64,000 nt of DNA. It comes from Planctomycetota bacterium. Lineage in GTDB: Bacteria; Planctomycetota; Planctomycetia; Pirellulales; Pirellulaceae. Below the pieces are notes generated by a model. The model saw only the letters and a list, made by a program, of their open reading frames with translations. It ran no database searches and was not told the DNA's origin. Of this stretch, positions 7,728 to 16,977 are shown one piece after another (position 1 is the first letter of the stretch; every line of letters begins with the position of its first letter). The position numbers and the translations under genes are program-made. The DNA lies in assembly GCA_963204915.1 (NCBI GenBank), contig CAUJHS010000061.1, positions 1 to 64,000 on the forward strand, written 5' to 3'.

Positions 7728-8747
7728 TTACGGCGCCGTGACCACTTCACCACCACCGCGTGTGGACATGGCGCGCCAGGTGTACAGGTCGACTGTTTCG
7801 GCAATCGGCCGCACCGAGCCGTCGGCGAGGGCGGTCATGACCACGCCGGGATGAAAGCTTCTCGCGGTAATGATGGCGTAGGTGGGTTGGCCGTTGCTGC
7901 CGTCTTTGCCCTCTTGCCAGGAGTTGTAGTCGCCGCTGACGATGCCGCCGCCCGGCGTGGTGTACGGCACCTCGGCGTTGGGAGGCATGGTGGTGGTGAA
8001 GCCGGTGTGATGCACGCGGCCATCGGGCCATTCGGTGTGGCCGGTGTCTTTATACTCGCCGCCCGAAGCGACCGCTGCACTCGCCGCGGCGATGTCGGCT
8101 GGAATATTCGTGCTGGGCGGTCCGCCGTTGCGTGTGTAGGGCTGCCAGCCCTTGACCTCAGCGGCGAAGAACGTGTTGCTCGTGCCGTCGGTAATCGCCG
8201 CCAGCGGCAAGTGGCTGTTCGGGTAGAACACGCCGTCGCCCCCAATGCGGGTTTGCGGATTGAACACGAACCAGGTTCCCATGTTGAACACGTAGCTTGT
8301 GGGGAACAACTTCGGCTTGCCGCCGCCGGGGTCGCGCAGGCGGAAGGAACCAGGATCGCTGGGGCAACCGTAGACTTCGATCTTGAGGCTGTCAATGGCG
8401 GGCTGCACATCCCAGGCTCGCGTGAGGTCCACACGATCGTACAGCGCCGCTTGCTCCAGGAACTGCAAGATCCGGCCATGAATTCCCCAGGCGAGGTTGT
8501 TGGCTGTGGCGGTCGTGTTCAAATCGACAATCGTACTGGCCGGCATACGGCGATAGGTGCTTTCATAATTGTGCAACGCCAGCCCGAGTTGTTTCAGGTT
8601 GTTGCTGCACGACATGCGCCGAGCCGCCTCGCGGGCGGCCTGCACCGCCGGCAACAACAAGGCGACGAGCACGCCGATGATGGCGATGACGACTAACAAC
8701 TCAACCAGCGTGAAGCCAGACGATGCCGTTCGGGGGCGGCGCAACAT
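7728..8747 (-). CDS. DUF1559 domain-containing pseudopilin-like protein
   Basis: A 339-residue member of a large planctomycete family. The N-terminus has a type IV pilin/pseudopilin signal: a basic leader, then [23 protein letters not shown], with the prepilin peptidase site after the Gly and Glu at mature position 5. The next segment, [26 protein letters not shown], is diagnostic of DUF1559. The C-terminal H-X9-DG motif is present ([12 protein letters not shown]). The ATG at 8747 places the prepilin leader correctly; the 28 open codons before it are not leader-like. An AT-rich palindrome lies about 100 bp upstream (8843-8859). Confidence 0.93.
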   Translation of the reverse strand: MLRRPRTASSGFTLVELLVVIAIIGVLVALLLPAVQAAREAARRMSCSNNLKQLGLALHNYESTYRRMPASTIVDLNTTATANNLAWGIHGRILQFLEQAALYDRVDLTRAWDVQPAIDSLKIEVYGCPSDPGSFRLRDPGGGKPKLFPTSYVFNMGTWFVFNPQTRIGGDGVFYPNSHLPLAAITDGTSNTFFAAEVKGWQPYTRNGGPPSTNIPADIAAASAAVASGGEYKDTGHTEWPDGRVHHTGFTTTMPPNAEVPYTTPGGGIVSGDYNSWQEGKDGSNGQPTYAIITARSFHPGVVMTALADGSVRPIAETVDLYTWRAMSTRGGGEVVTAP

Positions 8748-8842
8748 GCGATATGTTGTCAAAGGGCGTGCTCCTACCAAGGGAATGATTACGCCGCTAC
8801 TCGCAATTACCGCGCCGCAGAATGCTGGCACGATAAAAATTT

Positions 8843-8859
8843 AAAATCCTTAGGATTTT
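8843..8859. promoter_or_regulatory. AT-rich 17-nt palindrome upstream of the DUF1559 gene
   Basis: AAAATCCT-T-AGGATTTT is a perfect 8-bp dyad around one central base, embedded in an AT-rich island (cgataaaaatttaaaatcc) that stands out in a GC-rich region. It lies 96-112 bp upstream of the DUF1559 start codon, a plausible operator or promoter position. The rest of the 517-bp gap 8748-9264 holds no convincing ORF. It contains weak TGTCG-type copies at about 9174-9200 and 9240-9262. Confidence 0.45.
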
Positions 8860-9264
8860 CCGCAACTTGCCCCTTCGGCAAAATGTTGGAGCGGGAAAGG
8901 CAACGATGAGACGACCGCGAGACGACGACTTTTCCGACACGCAAGTCGAATGGATCGACAGACCCGTTTCGTGCGGGGAATCATAACCCTAGGTCGATTG
9001 GTCGCACGATCGACGTACTCTAGCGTACGGTCAAGATACAGAAGAAAGAATGGGGTTCGCTACATTAGCCTTCGTGCGTTTGTGTGCGGTACTAGGTCAG
9101 GAACCGCGGGCGAGCGTCATGACCCCACCATTGCCTGATGACGGACCTCTGTCGTCGTGGATAATCAACACTTTTGTCGAGTATCAGGCGTCGAGTGTCA
9201 ATCCGTTCGTGGGGGGCAATGTGGCGGTTGGTCCATTGTTTGAAACGTCGAAGCGTCGGTTTGG

Positions 9265-10194
9265 CTAGCGTGGGTTGGGCGTCTCCCCTGCCCTGCCGGC
9301 GACGCGCGAGCCGGACAGGCCGAACTTGCGCAGGTACAGCTCGGTGTGGTCGGCCACCTCTTGAGCGCCAGCTTTGTACTGGAACTGGAGCGGATCAAGC
9401 TGCGCGCCAAACTGAACTTCGAACAACTCCATGGTGAGCATCGACTCCCACGCACTCCCCTGCCCTGCTTCGGCGGAACGACCGCGTCGGAAGTCAATCT
9501 GATAAGGGAATAAATCATCGGCGCCCAGAATCACCTGAACCTGCTCGGGCGCCTCGGGGGGAAGCCGTCGCACATCGGCAGGGTGTCCGGCCAAGATCGC
9601 TTCTTTCTGATCGGGCAGGAGTTTGGCCAGTTCCGTGGACGTCCATGTTCCTTCGATGACCCACACGTCAAACTGATTAAACTGGGCAGACCGGGCCGGC
9701 CCGAACTGAAAGCTTGCATCTAATCCTTTGAGCAATGCAGGAAGTCCGCCCAAAACCATCCAGTCGGCGGCGAAGTCCGGGGGCGGCGACTGGCTGGCCC
9801 CCCCCAGTTCGCGGCGAATGCGCTGAAGATCAACAAAGCTCAAGGTTTTTGCATTCAGCACTTCGCGTCGGGTCCATAGCTCGGCCCCGTTGCTCACTTG
9901 TTGCAATGAGGAAACCTGCCCGGCGAGGTGGAGCTTAAGGTCTAAACGAAGCATCTTCTCAGGAGCATCGCCCAATTGGAGGTATTCGCCGGAACCCACC
10001 AACTCAGTACCGAACATGCGTACGCGCTGGCGGATTTTTGCCGAGAGCGCCGGTTGCCGATAAAGCTGTTGTGCCGCCTGGGCAATTAGTTCTTCACCCG
10101 CGGGAGGCGCGGGTTGGGCCGTTTGGGCAAACGCCGCCGAGGCGAGAACGCCCCAGACGACCGCCACGATCAGGCTAGGTAATTTGTGCTTCAT
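9265..10194 (-). CDS. Exported protein of unknown function, LolA-like in outline
   Basis: A 309-residue protein with a Sec signal peptide (residues 1-23, ending ASAAFAQ). The mature part alternates beta-like segments, for example SAKIRQRVRMFG, GSGEYLQLG and VWVIEGTWTS, in an order reminiscent of the LolA/outer-membrane lipoprotein-sorting fold. No diagnostic motif is seen, so the resemblance is only an inference. The periplasm is the likely location. Two copies of the strand-biased TCCCCTGCCC motif fall within it (9284-9293, 9456-9465), read antisense. Confidence 0.65.
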   Translation of the reverse strand: MKHKLPSLIVAVVWGVLASAAFAQTAQPAPPAGEELIAQAAQQLYRQPALSAKIRQRVRMFGTELVGSGEYLQLGDAPEKMLRLDLKLHLAGQVSSLQQVSNGAELWTRREVLNAKTLSFVDLQRIRRELGGASQSPPPDFAADWMVLGGLPALLKGLDASFQFGPARSAQFNQFDVWVIEGTWTSTELAKLLPDQKEAILAGHPADVRRLPPEAPEQVQVILGADDLFPYQIDFRRGRSAEAGQGSAWESMLTMELFEVQFGAQLDPLQFQYKAGAQEVADHTELYLRKFGLSGSRVAGRAGETPNPR

Positions 10195-10440
10195 GGTGCG
10201 GTTATGCGGCTTTTGTCAAAGAAACTTGTTGTACCGAACCGAGAAATAATCCACGGCTATGTTTTCTTCGCCTTGCGCCGCGCGCCCAAGGTCGGCCAGC
10301 CGGTTTCCGCGGGAGTTGAACTCCGCAGGCGACCGATTGCCGCCCTGGGGAGTTGTTCCGCAGAGGCAAGGCGAGGAAAGAGGGGCGAGCATTGTAAAAA
10401 CCGCCGCTTTGTCAGTCCATGCCAGCTTTCGTTCCAGACG

Positions 10441-10507
10441 TAAGACCGACGACGATCACCGGGCAATCCCGCTTTGCCGCCTGGCCCAACCACGGCGGCG
10501 GTCTTAA
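10441..10507 (+). promoter_or_regulatory. Structured leader before the 10523 lipoprotein gene
   Basis: TAAGACCG (10441-10448) and CGGTCTTA (10499-10506) form a perfect 8-bp outer stem around 50 nt that contains a possible inner CCGCC/GGCGG stem. The structure ends about 16 nt before the start codon, just ahead of a GGGGGG ribosome-binding sequence. The rest of the gap 10195-10522 contains an imperfect direct repeat (GGAGTTGAACTCCGCAGG and GGAGTTGTTCCGCAGAGG) and no convincing ORF. Confidence 0.35.
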
Positions 10508-10522
10508 GTACGGGGGGATTTT

Positions 10523-12001
10523 ATGAACGTGAGGAGTTCGTTATCACTGGTTCTCCTCGCCGCGGTTACGGCCGCTGGCGGGTGTGGAACGCCGCTCAAA
10601 CACCATAACCTGCCCCCCGCCCAGCAATTGATGGAGCCGGGGCCAGGCGTCGGAGGGCCGGGACCTGGCGTCCTGCCGCCCGCCGGACCTCCGCTGATGG
10701 GCGCCGCCGGCTTCGGCATCGCTTCACCGGGCGGACCAAGCGGACTCGGTTGCGGGGCCGTGGGTCCCGGGTGCGGTATCGGCGGCATGCCAGGCTTTGG
10801 CCTGCCGGGTCCCACCTCGCAAATCTGGTTCGCCAGTCCGGATGGCGCTCAGGTGCGCTGGGACGTGGGCATGATGGGCGGCTTCGTGTCGACCCCGTTG
10901 GTCATGCCCGGCCGGCAGAACTTCCCCATGGGAGGCATCTATCGGCTGAAGCTGACCAACATCGAAGGTCGGCCCGGCGTCGAGCTGTATCCCACGTTGG
11001 AGATCAGCCCGGCCACGCCGCGGACCATCGCTTACTTAGAGCATAACGCCATTCCGGTGCAGTTCACCGACGAAGACTTCGCCCAAGTCCTGGCGGGCAA
11101 CATGGTCACTAAGGTGATCTACCTGCCGGACCCCGAGTTCCAGGAACTTGTCGCGGGCGTCGAAACGTTGGTGAGCACGCGGCTTGATCCGGGCTTGGAC
11201 CCGATCGTGGAAGCCGACCGACGCGGCGCCATCCTTGCTATTGTGCGAGTGGGTAACAAAGATTTGGAAACTCCGGGCATCGGAACGGGTTACGGTCCGA
11301 TGCTGGGCGTGCCAGGCGCTCCGTACCCGACGGACTACCTGAACGGCGGTTTGCCGCCGGGTTATCCTCCGCTGCCCAACGGGGCTTTGCCAAATGGCCC
11401 TCTGCCCAATGGAGCGCCAGGTCCGTTAAATCCGACGGTTCCGGCCAACCCGCTGGCGCCGCCGACCGACAATCCGCCGGCTCCTCCGCCGGTTGACTCG
11501 CCCATCTCGCCTGCGGTTCACAGCGCGGAAGCCGGCGCGGCAGGAACCGTTCCCGTGCAACCCGTTAGCGGACCTTACGGCGCCATGCCTGTGGCGCCAA
11601 TTGGCGGGCCGATGATGCAGCCGGGAGTTTACCCGACCTTTCCTCATGCCGGTGGTTATGCGGGTCCCGTGCCGTACGGCCCGGTGGCCATGCCGCCGCC
11701 TTATGTGGTAGGTGTAACGGCTCCGTCGTACGGTTACCCGATCACGGGCACGCCGATTGGACTTCCTGGTCCGCCGCACATTCCGCTCGGAGGCCCCGCG
11801 GGTTTGCAACGCCACGTGATGAACAACTGGACGCACCATCACTTGCCCGATCCGACGCATCGTCTGGCGATCAACGTGAAGCAGAAGCCTGGCTTCAGCT
11901 ACCCGCGTCCGGCGAGCCGCGCGTTCATCCAAGAGCAAATGATTCATCCGGCGCCGAGCTATCGCCAGCCGCCGGGCAATCAGTTCAAAGTGATCCATTA
12001 A
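10523..12001 (+). CDS. Gly/Pro-rich lipoprotein with planctomycete-specific domain
   Basis: A 492-residue predicted lipoprotein: signal peptide with a lipobox-like TAAGGC and Cys at about residue 21. It is followed by a Gly/Pro-rich low-complexity stretch (to about 95). A compact domain follows (about 97-250, including YRLKLTNIEG, PTLEISP and VTKVIYLPDPEF), then a second Pro/Gly-rich region with LPNGA/LPNGP repeats (about 275-440). The compact domain is clearly similar to the next gene's product (12159). A GGGGGG ribosome-binding sequence lies about 6 nt before the ATG. The domain order suggests a surface or envelope-associated structural role, but no function is known. Confidence 0.8.
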   Translation: MNVRSSLSLVLLAAVTAAGGCGTPLKHHNLPPAQQLMEPGPGVGGPGPGVLPPAGPPLMGAAGFGIASPGGPSGLGCGAVGPGCGIGGMPGFGLPGPTSQIWFASPDGAQVRWDVGMMGGFVSTPLVMPGRQNFPMGGIYRLKLTNIEGRPGVELYPTLEISPATPRTIAYLEHNAIPVQFTDEDFAQVLAGNMVTKVIYLPDPEFQELVAGVETLVSTRLDPGLDPIVEADRRGAILAIVRVGNKDLETPGIGTGYGPMLGVPGAPYPTDYLNGGLPPGYPPLPNGALPNGPLPNGAPGPLNPTVPANPLAPPTDNPPAPPPVDSPISPAVHSAEAGAAGTVPVQPVSGPYGAMPVAPIGGPMMQPGVYPTFPHAGGYAGPVPYGPVAMPPPYVVGVTAPSYGYPITGTPIGLPGPPHIPLGGPAGLQRHVMNNWTHHHLPDPTHRLAINVKQKPGFSYPRPASRAFIQEQMIHPAPSYRQPPGNQFKVIH

Positions 12002-12057
12002 CGTAATGATGCTGTTGAGACCGCTCCTCATCGGGGAGCGTGTCCGCGGAAGAAGCC

Positions 12058-12124
12058 ATCAGGAGTCAGGGGTTGGGAATCACCGAAACGCGTTCCTTGG
12101 TGACTCCTGATTCGTGACTCCTGA
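12058..12124. repeat. Inverted and direct GACTCCTGA repeats
   Basis: ATCAGGAGTCA (12058-12068) is the exact reverse complement of TGACTCCTGAT (12101-12111). A second direct copy, TGACTCCTGA, lies at 12115-12124. The intervening DNA can pair again (TCACC/GGTGA). The structure ends about 35 nt before the start codon at 12159. Confidence 0.6.
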
Positions 12125-12158
12125 ATCCTGTTCACTACCCTCGTTATTTGCGATTCCC

Positions 12159-12941
12159 ATGAGCGTCCGACTTGCACAATGCGCTGGAGTCTGGGCGGTG
12201 CGCGGAATGGCGGCGTGGACGGTTCTGGTGCTGCTGGCGGCTTCGACGGCCCTGGCGCAGTACCGGCCGAACGTTCACTACCTCCAGTCTGCCGACCTGC
12301 CACCGGGAGCGATTGGCAGTCACCAGCTGTTGCGCGGCGGACCGCTCCCTGGGTATTTTCAGCCGGTCGAGATCCAGGCTCCTCCGGGAGCCCGGATCTC
12401 GTTGGCGACGGCGGGCGGCTTCACCGAGCCGCAACCGGCGCCCGTGGTGGTGGGGCTGCTTATCGGGCATGTGTATCGGATCAAAGTGACCGACATTCCC
12501 GGCGAGCAGAACATCGGGCAAGAGGCGTTCCCCACGATTGAAGTGATCAATCGGCTTTATCCGCCGCCAGGGTATGAAGCCCGGTTCCCCGTTCCCGTGC
12601 AACTGGCCCAAGACGATCTGGAAACGGCCCTGAGCGGCCAGTTTGTCACGCGCGTGGTGTACCTGGAAGACCCGTTCAATGTGCTTCCCGTGGCCGAGAC
12701 GCCGCAAACGCAACGCTACTACGAAGTGCATCCGCAAGACGATCCGCTGGAAGTGGCCGACCGGCTGGGACGCCCCATGGCGATCGCTCGGTTAGGTTCG
12801 CGACAACCGGACGCCACGGGCCCGAGCAGCGCGTTCCTGTATGGCGCTCCGCCGTGGTTGTCAATTCCTAAGGCGTATTGCACGCCGGTCGATAAACTCG
12901 ATCCAATCCGCGAGGGGCGCGATATTCCCCGCACGCCGTGA
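12159..12941 (+). CDS. Exported protein sharing the 10523-type domain
   Basis: A 260-residue protein with a signal peptide (about residues 1-34, ending STALAQ). The mature domain parallels that of the 10523 product: VYRIKVTDIPG against IYRLKLTNIEG, FPTIEV against YPTLEI, VPVQLAQDDLETALSGQFVTRVVYLEDP against its counterpart, and a later DPLEVADRLGRPMAIARLGS against DPIVEADRRGAILAIVRVG. It lacks the long Pro/Gly-rich flanks. The ATG at 12159 (MSVRLAQ) is chosen because the 15 residues before it are not signal-like. It probably arose by tandem duplication of one domain. Confidence 0.8.
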   Translation: MSVRLAQCAGVWAVRGMAAWTVLVLLAASTALAQYRPNVHYLQSADLPPGAIGSHQLLRGGPLPGYFQPVEIQAPPGARISLATAGGFTEPQPAPVVVGLLIGHVYRIKVTDIPGEQNIGQEAFPTIEVINRLYPPPGYEARFPVPVQLAQDDLETALSGQFVTRVVYLEDPFNVLPVAETPQTQRYYEVHPQDDPLEVADRLGRPMAIARLGSRQPDATGPSSAFLYGAPPWLSIPKAYCTPVDKLDPIREGRDIPRTP

Positions 12942-13041
12942 GGCGCCAGATGATGAAGTTCGGCGAGGCAAGGGGCCTGTTGGTAAAAGGCGGCCTACGC
13001 AACCCGGCTGCGACGCGGCCAGCAACGGACAAGCGAATTCC

Positions 13042-14469
13042 ATGACGCACGTTCGCCAGAACCAGACGCCCCGTCACCCGCGCCACTTGGAGCGAGCCGC
13101 ACTGGTCGCGCTCGTGGCGATATCGCTTTGCGCCTGCCAAGCCGGCGTTTCGTCGAGTGTCGGCGCGTCGAAGCAGGCGCCGCAGCCGGCCGTGAACACG
13201 CCTCCCATGATCGGGGCGGCGCACCCCTCCCCTGCCCCTCCGCGCGCCGTGGCGCATGCGCAACCGCAAGTGGGTTGCCCTTGCTGTTCGGGCGAGGCGG
13301 ATTACGCCAAGTTCTCCGTCGCGTATGATCAGAAAAATCCTCCTCCCACGGCCACACAAGCTCCAACCGTGCAACAAGTCGGATACACGGAGCCTTGCGG
13401 CTATCCGGGGATACCGGGCCATGCCGGCGGACTTCCCTTGAATGCCTGGATCGGCGGACCGCATGACGGATACACTCACCCCACGGCTCACATCAGCCAG
13501 TACCCTTACGGCGTACCGGCGGGCGTGAGCGCTTGGGCTCCGGCCGGCGTGCAGCGGCCTTGGCCCCACGATGAATTCATCTTCGACGGCGGCGACAAAC
13601 AACCCCACGTGGAAGTGGCCCCCGACTGGACCGTTCACGGACTGCAATTGGAGGACACGGTCGCTCACTTTGACACGCTCGACGGACGGACTCTGGTCGA
13701 ACCGGCAAACCGAGTGCCGCTGTACGCCCCACGGTTCGCGGCGGTGCGCAAGGTGTACGGGATCGAAGCGCATCATCATCGCACGCCGGCGCTGGTGCAC
13801 GATCAACCGTCGCAAGTGGTCATCGAGCAAGATGCACAGCTCGCGGTCGACGCCGACCAGTATCTGCACATGCGAACCAACTTGGGTATCAAGTCGCCGA
13901 TTACGAACCTCGAAGAGCGCGGGCCGGTCACCTTAATGGTTCAGCTCACGCCCGAGACCTTCCTCGAAAACTTTGCTCCGTACGAGGACCTGCAAATTAT
14001 TCGCGCCGGCATTTACGACAACAGCGAGAAAGCTCGCTTGTCGCAAATGGCGGCGGCCGCCACCGTTTGGACGATCAAGCAGGCGCCGCAAGTCATCTTG
14101 GATGAAACGCAACCGCTGACCGCCGTGGTTGAAACCAAGGCGCAAGAAACGGTCAAGTACGAACTGGCCGGCAAACCGCGCTTGCGCATTGTGAAGGTGG
14201 CCAACCGCACCGAAGCCCGGCCCGGCGACATTGTGGAGTTCACCTTACGGTTCGACAATATCGGCACGCAAACGATTGGCAACGTGACGATCATCGACAG
14301 TCTGACCACGCGTTTGGAGTATGCGCCTGACACCGCCCAGTGCTCGCGTCGGGCGAACTTCATTACCGAGGAAAACATCGGCGACTCGCTCGTCCTGCGA
14401 TGGGAAATCATCGAGCCGATGAAACCCGGCGAAGGTGGCGTCATTCGCTTCCGTTGCCGCGTGCGGTAA
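13042..14469 (+). CDS. Predicted lipoprotein with C-terminal DUF11-like repeat domain
   Basis: A 475-residue protein. The signal peptide ends in a lipobox-like SLCAC, so lipid attachment at about Cys32 or Cys34 is likely. Residues about 35-260 are Pro/Gly/His-rich with no recognised fold. The last 90 residues (KPRLRIVKVANRTEARPGDIVEF through FDNIGTQTIGNVTIIDSLTTRLEY) match the DUF11 beta-sandwich common in cell-surface proteins. The ATG at 13042 gives the correct signal peptide. It is third in the same-strand run of exported proteins starting at 10523, with about 100 bp from the previous stop. Confidence 0.8.
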   Translation: MTHVRQNQTPRHPRHLERAALVALVAISLCACQAGVSSSVGASKQAPQPAVNTPPMIGAAHPSPAPPRAVAHAQPQVGCPCCSGEADYAKFSVAYDQKNPPPTATQAPTVQQVGYTEPCGYPGIPGHAGGLPLNAWIGGPHDGYTHPTAHISQYPYGVPAGVSAWAPAGVQRPWPHDEFIFDGGDKQPHVEVAPDWTVHGLQLEDTVAHFDTLDGRTLVEPANRVPLYAPRFAAVRKVYGIEAHHHRTPALVHDQPSQVVIEQDAQLAVDADQYLHMRTNLGIKSPITNLEERGPVTLMVQLTPETFLENFAPYEDLQIIRAGIYDNSEKARLSQMAAAATVWTIKQAPQVILDETQPLTAVVETKAQETVKYELAGKPRLRIVKVANRTEARPGDIVEFTLRFDNIGTQTIGNVTIIDSLTTRLEYAPDTAQCSRRANFITEENIGDSLVLRWEIIEPMKPGEGGVIRFRCRVR

Positions 14470-14561
14470 GCACGGAGCCTGCCGAGCCCGCGCCACGCGC
14501 CGTCTCCGCCGTGGCGTTCCATGCACTTGGTTCAATGCATCCAGCGATTGGCGCCTTGTGA

Positions 14562-14576
14562 AACCCCGTTGGGGTT
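14562..14576 (+). terminator. Short hairpin AACCCC/GGGGTT
   Basis: A 6-bp stem with a GTT loop lies about 90 bp after the 13042 gene. The downstream sequence is TCTCTATAG rather than a clear U-run, so terminator function is only possible. Confidence 0.25.
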
Positions 14577-14675
14577 CTCTATAGTTGGCGCATCGGCTTG
14601 CCTTCGACGAGATGGCGCAAGACGCCATGGTGGTTGACGCAGCCGCGATCGAGCCACCCAATTCCCACCAACACG

Positions 14676-14696
14676 GCGAGTGAACCTTGCACTCGC
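14676..14696. promoter_or_regulatory. GCGAGTG/CACTCGC dyad before the PL11 gene
   Basis: A perfect 7-bp inverted repeat with a 7-nt spacer (AACCTTG) ends 34 nt upstream of the start codon at 14731. The position suits an operator or leader hairpin. Confidence 0.35.
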
Positions 14697-14730
14697 GGCA
14701 AGCCTGGCGACTTACCTGGAAAGGTTTGCC

Positions 14731-16956
14731 ATGCTCGCCTTCGCTCTCCTGCGTTCTTCGCTAGGAAAATGGTTCTCGGCTACTCCCCTGCTCTGGCTCA
14801 GTTTCATCGCCGCGCCGTTGACAGCGCAACAGCCGCTTCGTTTTGAGGCGGAGGATGTGACCGTCAACCGAGACGCCTGGCAAGTAAACCGCACAAGCGA
14901 ATCAAAGTGGAACCTGTGGTCGACCGACCAGGACGCTCAGCGCAAATGGTCGGAAGGGGTGGTGCTGCAATCGCCGCGCGTGCTGCAAGATCGGGCAAGC
15001 CCCGACGAAGGCGCGCCACCGCTGCACACGGTCATTCGCGACATTCCCCCGGGCCAATACGAAGTTTCGCTGGGCGGGGTCGGCCGTCCCCTGGCGCTTT
15101 CGCTCGATGGCGAAACGTGGCGCAAGATTGAAGGCTCAAGCCGTTATTTGGGACTGTTCGAGGTCGGCCCCAAGGGTTTCGAGCTTTGGATCGACGACCG
15201 GTACGCCTCGCGAGATAACCCCGGCGCCAGTTACTACGACTATGTTGAATTCACTCCCCTGCCCGACCCCAACCGCAAACCGAAAGTGCTGGGGTTTGCT
15301 CAAGACCGCGTGGAAGAAGCCCTTGGGCGCGGTGTGGTGGCGCTGCCGGCAGGCGACGGTCATGTGTATGTCGGGTGGCGGCTGCTCCGTGTCGATGTGT
15401 CGAATGTCGGTTTCAACGTGTATCGCCGGACGCCGGGCGCCCCGTCGATGAAGTTGAACGACACTCCTCTTACGAAGACGACCGACTTTGTCGACGAGCA
15501 ATCGCGCCCCGGCGTAGTGAATGAATACTACGTGACCACGGTGCACGACGGCAAAGAAGGCAGCCCGTCTTCCGTGGCCCGCATAACTCCCACAGAGATT
15601 GCGTCAAATTATCTTTCAATCCAGCTGCAAGGCGACATCACCTTTCAGAAATGTGGCATTGCCGACCTCAATGGAGACGGCGAGTATGACTATGTCATCA
15701 AACATCCGAACGAGAATATCGACCCCTACGAACTGTATTGGAAGCCAAGCCCCGACACCTACAAGGTCGAAGCCTATCTGAACGACGGCACGTTCCTGTG
15801 GCGATATGACCTCGGCTGGGCGATTGAACGCGGCATTTGGTATTCGCCCATGGTGGTGTATGACCTCGACGGCGACGGCCGGGCCGAGGTTTGCCTTAAA
15901 GCGGGAGAAGGCGATCCCCGCGACACGGATGGTCGTGTGCAGTCAGGCCCTGAGCACCTTTTGATTCTCGATGGCTTGACGGGGCAAGAAGTGGCTCGGG
16001 CCGAGTGGCCGCCGCGCGACGCCTTCAATAACTACAACCGCGCCTCGCGCAATCAAATGTGCGTGGCGTACCTCGACGGCAAAACACCCTGCCTCATTGT
16101 GGAGCGCGGCACGTATGACGTGATCCAAGTGCGTGCGTACGAATATCGCCCCGGAAAACTGCGTGAGCTTTGGCGCTGGAGCGACGAAGAAGAAGGACCG
16201 CGCTATCGCGGACAAGGCGCCCATAGCATGCACGCCGCGGATGTGGACGGCGACGGCCGGGATGAAGTGTTTCTCGGCTCGGCCGTACTAGACGACCACG
16301 GCGTGGGCCTTTGGTCGGTCGGCTTGGGCCATCCCGATCATCATTACGTGGGGGACATTGACCCGGACCGTCCCGGGCTAGAGGTTTATTACGGCATAGA
16401 GACGCGTCAAGCGAAAAATGGGTGCTGTTTGGTTGATGCGGCTAGCGGCAAGATTTTGTGGGGAATCGACACGCCAACCCGGCATGTTCACTCCACGGGG
16501 CTATGCGCCGACATTGACCCCAACACGCCGGGGCTGGAATGTTACTCGTCGGACACCGACAGCGAGAAACGTTCCGAGCGGCGCTGGCTGTTCGACGCCA
16601 AAGGCAACGTCCTGCGTGACGACTTGAACTGGGGCTTCGGACTGCGCACCGTATACTGGGACGCCGACGCGCAGCGCGAACTGGTGCAAGGCGACGACAT
16701 CATCAAATACCGCGGCGGCAGGTACCCCGACCTTGTGCGCGGCTCCATCATTGGCGTGGCCGATGTGCTGGGCGACTGGCGCGAAGAATTGATCGTCAGC
16801 GCCCGGGGGGAGTTGCGCATTTACTCCACCACCATTCCCGCCGCCGACCGGCGGATGTGTTTAATGCAAGATCCACTCTACCGCGCCGATGTATGCATTC
16901 AAGCCATGGGCTACACGCAAGGGCCCATGAGCACGCACTGCCTTTCGGCGGAATAA
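14731..16956 (+). CDS. Rhamnogalacturonan lyase, polysaccharide lyase family 11
   Basis: A 741-residue exported enzyme. Residues 1-35 form a signal peptide ending APLTAQQ. A CBM-like or beta-sandwich region follows (about 40-185), then a fibronectin-like segment (VGWRLLRVDVSNVGFNVYR). The rest is the eight-bladed propeller of PL11 (YesW/YesX), recognised from GIADLNGDGEYDYVIKHP, DLDGDGRAEVCLKAGEG and DVDGDGRDEVFLGSAV, which are repeated calcium-binding DxDGDG loops. Family members cleave the rhamnogalacturonan I backbone of pectin by beta-elimination. The ATG at 14731 has GGAAAGG about 6 nt before it and starts the signal peptide. It is followed after 21 nt by a glycosidase gene. Confidence 0.9.
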   Translation: MLAFALLRSSLGKWFSATPLLWLSFIAAPLTAQQPLRFEAEDVTVNRDAWQVNRTSESKWNLWSTDQDAQRKWSEGVVLQSPRVLQDRASPDEGAPPLHTVIRDIPPGQYEVSLGGVGRPLALSLDGETWRKIEGSSRYLGLFEVGPKGFELWIDDRYASRDNPGASYYDYVEFTPLPDPNRKPKVLGFAQDRVEEALGRGVVALPAGDGHVYVGWRLLRVDVSNVGFNVYRRTPGAPSMKLNDTPLTKTTDFVDEQSRPGVVNEYYVTTVHDGKEGSPSSVARITPTEIASNYLSIQLQGDITFQKCGIADLNGDGEYDYVIKHPNENIDPYELYWKPSPDTYKVEAYLNDGTFLWRYDLGWAIERGIWYSPMVVYDLDGDGRAEVCLKAGEGDPRDTDGRVQSGPEHLLILDGLTGQEVARAEWPPRDAFNNYNRASRNQMCVAYLDGKTPCLIVERGTYDVIQVRAYEYRPGKLRELWRWSDEEEGPRYRGQGAHSMHAADVDGDGRDEVFLGSAVLDDHGVGLWSVGLGHPDHHYVGDIDPDRPGLEVYYGIETRQAKNGCCLVDAASGKILWGIDTPTRHVHSTGLCADIDPNTPGLECYSSDTDSEKRSERRWLFDAKGNVLRDDLNWGFGLRTVYWDADAQRELVQGDDIIKYRGGRYPDLVRGSIIGVADVLGDWREELIVSARGELRIYSTTIPAADRRMCLMQDPLYRADVCIQAMGYTQGPMSTHCLSAE

Positions 16957-16977
16957 CCTTCTGGAGAAAGTTGCATC

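Noticed and set aside
8950-9268. Two small plus-strand ORFs in the gap upstream of the DUF1559 gene
   Set aside because: Arg/Ser-rich, repeat-derived translations without a start signal.
10523-14469. Pro/Gly-rich regions as collagen-like triple helices
   Set aside because: No regular G-X-Y periodicity; runs are irregular and interrupted.
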